From: JAKBEU01 sp036172095
Lineage (GTDB): Bacteria; Patescibacteriota; Microgenomatia; UBA1406; GWC2-37-13
Direction: 5' to 3'
Length of the DNA: 18,086 nt
Assembly: GCA_036172095.1 (NCBI GenBank)
Contig: JAVHSH010000011.1
Span: 1 to 18,086, forward strand
Shown: one piece after another, positions 13,188 to 18,086 of the stretch
How positions within the stretch are numbered: position 1 is the first letter of the stretch
Layout: each line of letters opens with the position of its first letter
Notes under the pieces: generated by a model
Told to the model about the DNA's origin: nothing
The model's database searches: none
What the model saw: the letters and a program-made list of their open reading frames with translations, nothing else
Position numbers and translations under genes: made by a program

Positions 13188-14045
13188 ATGTCATCTTCGC
13201 TTATCGGAACTCTCGCATTGTTTACCGCCGCTCTTTTATATGGTTCACAAAATATTGCAACGCGCATTGCGGGGATTTCGTTTGGACCGTTTCTGAGCAC
13301 TTCGCTTCGTGCACTCGTCGTCGTTTTGATTCTTTTCTGGTTCGTAAAATGGAAGCGGGTCGAAAAAAAACATTGGAAATGGTTTTTTCTTCGCGCTTTG
13401 GGAAATGTGATTGCGACAACCGGTATTTTTATAGCAGTTAATAAAATGTCCGTTGGAGCGGCATTATTTTCATTTTATGCAGGATTAATATTGTCGGGTG
13501 GAATTTTTGGAGTTCTTTTTTATAAAGAAAAAGTTACGACTGTCAAGATTATTTCGCTTATTTTGACGGCAATTGGTCTTTTGTTCATTTATAGTTATCA
13601 ATCGACATTAATATTCAATTGGTACTTTATCGTCGCGATTATCGGTGGAGTCGGGGGATCTCTGTGGAGCGTTTTTTCCCGTCCCATCTCAAAAGCGTAT
13701 TCACTTCCTCAACTAGTCGTCCTTGATAGTCTGATGGTTGTTGTTATGGCCGCTTTGTTATCACTATTACTTCATGAGTCTTGGCAATCAATACACTTTG
13801 ATGTGAGGTTTGCGGGTGTTTTATATCTAGGCCTCACCCAAGTGTTCACGGGACAGCTTGTTGCTCGTGGATTCAAGTCGGTTGACGCACAGGTTGGCAG
13901 CATGATACTGCTGAATGATTCCGTTGTCGGAATGATATTAGCTTTTATCATATTTCATGAAGCGGCCCCCCTTATGGTTATCATTGGTGGTTCTTGTGTT
14001 TTCCTGTCAACAATTATCCCAGCAGTTTTGGAACATAAAAAATAA
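13188..14045 (+). CDS. EamA/DMT-superfamily transporter (second copy)
   Basis: This 285-residue protein has ten predicted membrane helices in two five-helix halves, normal for EamA transporters. The first half has LLYGSQNIATRIAG and FWFVKWKRVEKKHWKW; the half ends with FYKEKVTTVKIISLILTAIGLLFIY. The second half ends with IIFHEAAPLMVIIGGSCVFLSTIIPAVLEHKK. The substrate is unknown. I chose ATG 13188 because the upstream frame to 13134 has no membrane or family character (cysteine/tyrosine-rich) and because the predicted transcript starts at 13188 itself. The rhodanese gene follows after 7 bases and is probably co-transcribed. Confidence 0.88.
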   Translation: MSSSLIGTLALFTAALLYGSQNIATRIAGISFGPFLSTSLRALVVVLILFWFVKWKRVEKKHWKWFFLRALGNVIATTGIFIAVNKMSVGAALFSFYAGLILSGGIFGVLFYKEKVTTVKIISLILTAIGLLFIYSYQSTLIFNWYFIVAIIGGVGGSLWSVFSRPISKAYSLPQLVVLDSLMVVVMAALLSLLLHESWQSIHFDVRFAGVLYLGLTQVFTGQLVARGFKSVDAQVGSMILLNDSVVGMILAFIIFHEAAPLMVIIGGSCVFLSTIIPAVLEHKK

Positions 14046-14052
14046 TCATATT

Positions 14053-14367
14053 ATGGCAAATCAAATCAATCCTGATATCGTCTTTGCTGCAATCGGGAAC
14101 CCTTCAGTTTCGATACTAGACGTTCGCACTCCTACTGAATATTCTAAGGGAGCGATTAAAGGAAGTGTAAATGTACCAGTAGACGAGATAGCGGAAAAAA
14201 TAGGAACATTTGTATCCGATAAAAATCGGGTGATTTACTTGTATTGTTTAAGCGGCTCAAGAAGCCAAATGGCGACGGATATTCTTGCAGGTCTTGGCTA
14301 TACACATGCTTTCAGCATGACAAATGGACTTCTTATGTGGCGATTCAATAAATATGAGCTTGTTTAA
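14053..14367 (+). CDS. Single-domain rhodanese (sulfurtransferase)
   Basis: This encodes 104 residues from ATG 14053, about the normal length of a single rhodanese domain. The CDC25-like first motif is ILDVRTPTEYSKGAIKGSVNVP (21-42), and the active-site loop is CLSGSRS (65-71) with catalytic C65 present. It carries sulfane sulfur on that cysteine and passes it to an acceptor such as cyanide in vitro or a thiol protein in the cell. Near the end, GLGYTHAFSMTNGLLMW is the usual substrate-side strand and helix. An in-frame start at 13957 would lie inside the EamA gene and is unlikely. It stands 7 bases after the EamA stop, which hints at sulfur-compound export but is weak evidence. Confidence 0.9.
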   Translation: MANQINPDIVFAAIGNPSVSILDVRTPTEYSKGAIKGSVNVPVDEIAEKIGTFVSDKNRVIYLYCLSGSRSQMATDILAGLGYTHAFSMTNGLLMWRFNKYELV

Positions 14368-14375
14368 GAAAGATT

Positions 14376-14654
14376 TTATTTTTTCTTCTTTGCGGCGACC
14401 TTCACGCGTGCAGCTTTCGCCTTTTTTGAGCTATCTTGTCTTTTCTTAAGGCGACGCTCACTTTCCCTCTTTAATGCTGCAGTTCTTTCTTGCTGTTTTC
14501 TGTTTATTTTTTCCACCTCTATCTGGCATTCCTTGTTTGGGCAGGCGGTTTCGGTATTGATGATGACGGAGCTATCAATCTTCTCTTTCCATGTCCGGAT
14601 AACGATACGTTCAGTACCACAACGAGAACAGTAATTGCCTACAGCTTTTTTCAT
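14376..14654 (-). CDS. Zinc-ribbon protein with lysine/arginine-rich tail
   Basis: This encodes 92 residues. The N-terminal half is a zinc ribbon with C9xxC12 and C38xxxxC43. The second half (about 48-92) is a continuous basic helix with many lysines, arginines and alanines, ending in KVAAKKKK. The pair suggests a nucleic-acid-binding protein, with the tail resembling basic histone H1-like or ribosomal-protein tails. I do not recognise a named family. It is divergent from the YjjX gene and shares the symmetrical promoter at 14669-14694; it converges on the rhodanese with 8 bases between stops. Confidence 0.7.
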   Translation of the reverse strand: MKKAVGNYCSRCGTERIVIRTWKEKIDSSVIINTETACPNKECQIEVEKINRKQQERTAALKRESERRLKKRQDSSKKAKAARVKVAAKKKK

Positions 14655-14668
14655 AAAACAGTGCGTTA

Positions 14669-14694
14669 ATTATACCATATATCTCAGGTATAAT
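14669..14694. promoter_or_regulatory. Symmetrical divergent promoter ATTATA-N14-TATAAT (second copy)
   Basis: The minus strand reads TGG-TATAAT (TATAAT at 14674-14669) and the plus strand has TATAAT at 14689-14694, again with exactly 14 bases between. Predicted transcript starts are about 14662 (8 bases before the zinc-ribbon ATG at 14654) and 14701 (2 bases before the YjjX ATG at 14703). The layout is the same as at 13156-13181, while the 14-base spacers differ in sequence. Confidence 0.6.
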
Positions 14695-14702
14695 AAAGCT
14701 CA

Positions 14703-15239
14703 ATGATAATTGCTGTCGGCTCAACAAATCCCACAAAAATATCCCCTGTTGAGCAGGTTTTTAAGACTCATTTCCCGAAGGCGGTGATAAAGGGTGTTTC
14801 TGTTCTTTCTGGCGTATCAGAACAGCCTATGTCGATTGATGAAATGTATCTTGGAGCCCTTAATCGAGCTCAAACTGCATTAAAAAACGTAAAGAATGCA
14901 GAATATGGTGTTGGAATTGAAGGCGGATTGCACAAACATATTTTTGGCTGGTTTGAACATTCCATTGTCGTCATAGTCAATACGGATAACGATATCGGGG
15001 TTGGTGCATCGGGTGGATTGGTGTTGCCAGAAATCATCATGGACTCAATCCATAAAGGCAAGAATCTAGAAGAGGCAATTGATACCCATTTTAAAACGAA
15101 TAAAATCGGAGAAGGAATTGGGATGTTTGGTATTTTTACAAAAGGGGTTGTCACCCGGTCAGAAGGTGTTAAACATGGTGTGGCATTTGCACTTGCACGG
15201 TTTCTCCATGAAGATGTCTACAAAAAGAAAGTGGCCTAA
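14703..15239 (+). CDS. yjjX: Inosine/xanthosine triphosphatase (DUF84, YjjX type)
   Basis: This 178-residue protein starts with IIAVGSTNPTKISPVEQVF, the nucleotide-binding opening of the ITPase/HAM1-like fold in the DUF84/YjjX family, and continues with SGVSEQPMSIDEMYLGALNRA and the catalytic-site region YGVGIEGGLH (about 69-78). Length is normal for the family. The enzyme hydrolyses non-canonical ITP/XTP to the monophosphate and so keeps deaminated purines out of RNA and DNA; in E. coli YjjX also contacts elongation factor Tu. It is a single gene with a nearly leaderless predicted transcript. Its stop touches the end of the convergent glycosyltransferase gene without any spacer. Confidence 0.92.
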   Translation: MIIAVGSTNPTKISPVEQVFKTHFPKAVIKGVSVLSGVSEQPMSIDEMYLGALNRAQTALKNVKNAEYGVGIEGGLHKHIFGWFEHSIVVIVNTDNDIGVGASGGLVLPEIIMDSIHKGKNLEEAIDTHFKTNKIGEGIGMFGIFTKGVVTRSEGVKHGVAFALARFLHEDVYKKKVA

Positions 15240-16076
15240 TCATTTATTGTATTTTTTGTACATTTCCAGGAAATAGTACATCGTCCGTTTTAAGAAATAC
15301 ATGACGTGTTTAATCTGATTATATGACTCTCCATACCCAAAGTTTTTTATAGGACGAAATATATCCATCTGTCCCGCATTATGAACAATGACGATTTTTT
15401 CCCCGCTCAATTTGTAGAATGCACCTTTTCTCAAGCGGAATCCCGCATAGGAAGTGCTCATCATAAAGTTGTATTTGGAATCGATGAATTTCACCGAGTC
15501 CCGATAAAGATGATAATTAACGACAATCTGATCAGGACCAAATTCTTCCTTATCTCGAATGAGATGGAACATTTCGTCGCATAGTTCGATGAACTTGTCC
15601 GCCGGCGCAAATATAACACCCGCATTAATGACCGGTTTGTTTCGTATTACGCGCCATATCTCCCGCTTGACTTCCCTTTCGAAATGATTAAAGACAAACC
15701 ATTTGTAGAAAAGGATCCGTTTCCCGAGAGGTGCAACGCGGAAGCAGTCCATATGAGTAGAGAAAACCGGCGTCAAATCGCCTTGAAAAATCACATCTCC
15801 TGAATCGATAAAGAGGACTTGGTCATGGGGATTTTTTTTTAGATAAGTAGCGGCATCAAAAAAACGTTTATTGACTATATGGTATTGTTTCGTCCCCGGG
15901 AGAACGATGGCGCCCATTTCTTTGAGTTTTTTTACTTGTCCCGATGTCAATCCATAGTCAAAAATAATAACGTCAATATTCTGGAGGTCGTTTGTATCCT
16001 GAAGAGAAGTAAGCCAATGATCGGCAACGAAATCGCCAACTTTTGCATTTGATGCAGTAATGATGGCGTTTTTCAT
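15240..16076 (-). CDS. GT-A glycosyltransferase, GT8-like
   Basis: This encodes 278 residues from ATG 16076. It shows a nucleotide-sugar binding first strand (NAIITASNAKVGDF), the metal-binding motif FIDSGDVIF (DSGD about 91-94, a DxD variant), NAGVIFAPADKFIELCDEM (about 150-168), FGPDQIVVNYHLY (180-192) and a late HNAGQ. This order (DxD, N-A-G, D-Q, H-x-x-G) is that of GT8/glycogenin-like retaining transferases. Donor and acceptor are unknown. ATG 16085 is the longer alternative, but the best -10 box (16089-16084) overlaps it, so I favour 16076. No signal peptide or clear membrane helix is visible. It is monocistronic here. Confidence 0.8.
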   Translation of the reverse strand: MKNAIITASNAKVGDFVADHWLTSLQDTNDLQNIDVIIFDYGLTSGQVKKLKEMGAIVLPGTKQYHIVNKRFFDAATYLKKNPHDQVLFIDSGDVIFQGDLTPVFSTHMDCFRVAPLGKRILFYKWFVFNHFEREVKREIWRVIRNKPVINAGVIFAPADKFIELCDEMFHLIRDKEEFGPDQIVVNYHLYRDSVKFIDSKYNFMMSTSYAGFRLRKGAFYKLSGEKIVIVHNAGQMDIFRPIKNFGYGESYNQIKHVMYFLKRTMYYFLEMYKKYNK

Positions 16077-16083
16077 TTTTTTC

Positions 16084-16089
16084 ATTATA
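16084..16089 (-). promoter_or_regulatory. -10 box of the GT8-like gene
   Basis: TATAAT on the minus strand at 16089-16084 predicts a transcript start near 16077, one base before ATG 16076. A weak -35, TTAAAA, lies 16 bases upstream. The box overlaps ATG 16085, which argues against that longer start. Confidence 0.5.
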
Positions 16090-16112
16090 CTGTAATTTGG
16101 TGTTGTTTTAAT

Positions 16113-16142
16113 GATATCTCCGATTTACTCGGAGAAAATATC
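16113..16142. other. Perfect hairpin / palindrome between GT8-like and kup genes
   Basis: TCTCCGA (16117-16123) pairs with TCGGAGA (16129-16135) around a 5-base loop; GATA (16113-16116) and TATC (16139-16142) extend it after a 3-base bulge. It is more G/C-rich than its surroundings. It lies upstream of both divergent promoters, so an operator for a dimeric regulator is more likely than a terminator; no T-run follows. Confidence 0.5.
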
Positions 16143-16176
16143 TGGTAAAATTACATATCTATTAAATACTATTACT

Positions 16177-16185
16177 TGATATAAC
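16177..16185 (+). promoter_or_regulatory. Extended -10 promoter of kup
   Basis: TGA-TATAAC (TATAAC at 16180-16185) predicts a transcript start near 16192, six bases before the ATG at 16198. No clear -35 is visible. Confidence 0.45.
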
Positions 16186-16197
16186 AGCCTAAATAAT

Positions 16198-18086
16198 ATG
16201 AAAGCGCTTTTTGGAATGTCTCTTGCGGCCCTTGGTGTGGTTTATGGGGATATTGGAACTTCACCGCTGTATGCTGTCAATGAAATTTTCTTTGGTCGTG
16301 CACAACATGAAATTGGACGTAGTGACATATTAGGGATAACTAGTATCATATTTTGGGTCATTACTCTTATAGTTACAATCAAATACATCTCTATTGTATT
16401 AAATGCAGATAGCGATGGTGAGGGTGGTGTCTTTTCTCTTTACAGTTTAATTCAAAAAAGTAAGGTAAACAATAGATTTACACAGCTCCTGATTACTTTA
16501 TTTATCATCGCATCAGGACTCCTTTTGGGAGATGGCATAATCACTCCGGCTATCAGCGTTGTTTCTGCCGTTGAAGGTCTGAAGGTTGCCACATCAGCAT
16601 TGGATGCATATATAGTCCCAATTACTATTGTTATTTTAACTGGTCTCTTTTTCATACAATCATCAGGTACTCATAAAATCGGAAAAGTGTTCGGACCAAT
16701 TATTGGTATTTGGTTTTTTTCTATTGGAATAATTGGTTTTAATTCAGTATTCAATAATCCTTCTATCCTTCAGGCGTTTAATCCTCTATATGCTATTCGA
16801 TTCTTTTTTGAACATAATATTAAGACAATCTTTACTGTTCTTGGTTCTGTCATGCTTGTTATTACTGGTGGCGAAGCGATGTACGCCGATATGGGTCATT
16901 TTGGCAAGAAACCAATTCGGATAAGTTGGTTTTCGCTCGTTTATCCTACCCTTCTTCTCAATTATTTTGGACAAGGAGCATATATGCTTTCTGGAAAAGA
17001 AGTACTATCAAATAATATTTTTTACAGTATGGTACCCAAATTTTTTCTTTTGCCTATGGTAATTCTTGCTACTTTTGCTACAATTATTGCTTCTCAGGCT
17101 CTTATTTCTGGTGCATTTTCTCTTATTGCCCAAGCTGTTTCATTAGGTCTACTTCCTTACTTAAAGATTATCCATACCCATGAAAAACATCATGGCCAAA
17201 TTTATATCCCTGCGATTAACTGGTTTTTATATATAGGATGTGTGATATTGGTATTGATTTTTCAATCAAGCAGTAAGCTTGCATCTATATATGGCTTAGC
17301 AGTGAGTGGTGATATGGTGATTACGTCTCTTGCTATGATTGCCGTATCATCTTATATCTGGAAATGGAATATTAATAAATCGTTTATCGTTTTTATTCCT
17401 TTTTTACTTATAGATTCCTTCTTCTTAGCGGCTAATTCACTTAAGCTTTTTGAAGGTGGATATATCCCATTGGGAATAAGTCTCCTTGTTCTTGTTGTTA
17501 TCCAATCTTGGCAATGGGGCCGGTCGTTCATAACGCGTGAATATGAATCACACAAAAAAAACAAAGTAAGTGAACTCGTCGAAATGAAGCGCAACAAAGT
17601 ATATCCCGAAATCCCCAAATCATATATTTTTATGACACCCCGAAAAAAAACATTAGAAGATTATATGCCTGCATTAATGAATATATTCATTGAAAGATAT
17701 GGTGCACTTCCAAAACATATCATTTTCCTTACGGTACAAATTGAAAAAAAACCATATGTTGAAAAGACGAACAGATACTCGATAACAAATTTTGGTGATG
17801 TCGGATGGGAGAAAGATACATTTGCATCAGTTGCTGTACGATTTGGATTCATGGAAGATCCAAATGTTGAAGCCGTACTACAAAACTTAGCCAACAATAA
17901 TGAGATACTTATCGATACCGATAAACATAAATGGCTTATTGAAGTAATGCACGAACGAGTGTATGCAAATGATGTGCATGGTTTTTTCAATAGGTTGAGG
18001 GCTGGTATATTTATGTTCATTTCTCAATTTGCAGATACAGCTGACCACTATTTCAAGCTTGGAGACAACGAGCCTCTTGCGATAGA
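16198..18086 (+). CDS. kup: Kup-family potassium uptake protein (3' end outside window)
   Basis: The frame is open from ATG 16198 to the window end (629 codons), with the stop beyond it; E. coli Kup has 622 residues, so only a short C-terminal piece is missing. The protein starts ALGVVYGDIGTSPLYAV (11-27), the Kup signature, followed by DGEGGVFSLY and LLLGDGIITPAISVVSAVEG. About 12 membrane helices are followed by a cytoplasmic domain (from about 450) with the family's PKHIIFLTVQIEKKPYV and FASVAVRFGFMEDPNV motifs. It imports K+ by H+ symport. The start follows an extended -10 box by 12 bases with no Shine-Dalgarno. The gene is divergent from the GT8-like gene. Confidence 0.95.
   Translation, partial: MKALFGMSLAALGVVYGDIGTSPLYAVNEIFFGRAQHEIGRSDILGITSIIFWVITLIVTIKYISIVLNADSDGEGGVFSLYSLIQKSKVNNRFTQLLITLFIIASGLLLGDGIITPAISVVSAVEGLKVATSALDAYIVPITIVILTGLFFIQSSGTHKIGKVFGPIIGIWFFSIGIIGFNSVFNNPSILQAFNPLYAIRFFFEHNIKTIFTVLGSVMLVITGGEAMYADMGHFGKKPIRISWFSLVYPTLLLNYFGQGAYMLSGKEVLSNNIFYSMVPKFFLLPMVILATFATIIASQALISGAFSLIAQAVSLGLLPYLKIIHTHEKHHGQIYIPAINWFLYIGCVILVLIFQSSSKLASIYGLAVSGDMVITSLAMIAVSSYIWKWNINKSFIVFIPFLLIDSFFLAANSLKLFEGGYIPLGISLLVLVVIQSWQWGRSFITREYESHKKNKVSELVEMKRNKVYPEIPKSYIFMTPRKKTLEDYMPALMNIFIERYGALPKHIIFLTVQIEKKPYVEKTNRYSITNFGDVGWEKDTFASVAVRFGFMEDPNVEAVLQNLANNNEILIDTDKHKWLIEVMHERVYANDVHGFFNRLRAGIFMFISQFADTADHYFKLGDNEPLAI

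Noticed and set aside
7963..14045. The two EamA transporters as a tandem or recent duplication
   Set aside because: Their residues differ throughout, including the repeat-end motifs, and they are 4.3 kb apart among unrelated genes; they are separate members of a large family.
13957..14052. In-frame ATG 13957 as start of the rhodanese
   Set aside because: It lies within the EamA-2 gene and would add 32 residues without family character; ATG 14053 gives a normal single-domain length.
16086..16197. Possible c-di-AMP (ydaO-type) riboswitch before kup
   Set aside because: Such riboswitches occur before potassium transporter genes, but the gap is only 112 bases, holds one simple hairpin, and the predicted promoter leaves a leader of about six bases.
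1..18086. tRNA, rRNA, CRISPR arrays, transposases, integrases or attachment sites
   Set aside because: Reading the intergenic gaps on both strands I found no cloverleaf, repeated-spacer array or mobile-element gene; nearly all the sequence is accounted for by ordinary coding genes.

Overview
The window is AT-rich, gene-dense bacterial DNA carrying about 24 protein genes on both strands. I see no rRNA, tRNA, CRISPR array or insertion sequence. UGA is used as a normal stop (for example at 1244-1246 and 12805-12807), so this is not a UGA-recoded lineage. Several traits fit a member of the Candidate Phyla Radiation (Patescibacteria, Parcubacteria-like): very short spacers, tail-to-tail overlapping genes, almost no Shine-Dalgarno sequences, and a gene set of small membrane proteins (GlsB-, DUF3096-, LapA-, short TspO-, DUF2177- and DUF1295-type) together with an RRM protein, a PAS protein without an output domain, and Kup. 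That placement is inference from gene content only.

Layout. 1-1701 (+): a small envelope/stress cluster of GlsB/YeaQ tail, hypothetical protein, DUF3096, LapA-like protein and Nudix hydrolase. 1717-3276 (-): a tight three-gene membrane operon transcribed TspO, DUF2177, DUF1295. 3370-3876 (-): GNAT acetyltransferase. 4008-6637 (+): YibE/F-type permease, ZIP metal transporter and DUF554 protein, probably one operon. 6630-7904 (-): membrane PAS protein lacking an output domain. 7963-8835 (+): EamA transporter. 8959-9240 (-): RRM RNA-binding protein. 9433-12807 (+): small zinc-ribbon protein, two-domain glycosyltransferase and GH130-family glycosidase/phosphorylase. 12801-13148 (-): small membrane protein. 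13188-14367 (+): second EamA transporter and a rhodanese. 14376-14654 (-): zinc-ribbon protein with a basic tail. 14703-15239 (+): YjjX-type (DUF84) NTPase. 15240-16076 (-): GT8-like glycosyltransferase. 16198-end (+): Kup potassium transporter, running off the window.

Working together: most genes concern the cell envelope and transport (metal, potassium, metabolite export, glycan synthesis). The clearest functional unit is the glycosyltransferase/GH130 pair, joined stop-to-start with no gap.

The most unusual thing I see is the promoter architecture. Nearly every first gene of a transcription unit has a -10 hexamer, often of the extended TGnTATAAT type, placed so that the predicted transcript starts 0-8 bases before the start codon, that is, leaderless mRNA. 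Two divergent gene pairs share the same symmetrical module, ATTATA-N14-TATAAT, with two back-to-back -10 boxes exactly 14 bases apart. A third pair has its two -35 hexamers embedded in a perfect 9-bp inverted repeat. The RRM gene is the exception: it has a full -35/-10 promoter, a predicted leader of about 92 bases and a strong Shine-Dalgarno sequence, which suggests post-transcriptional control.
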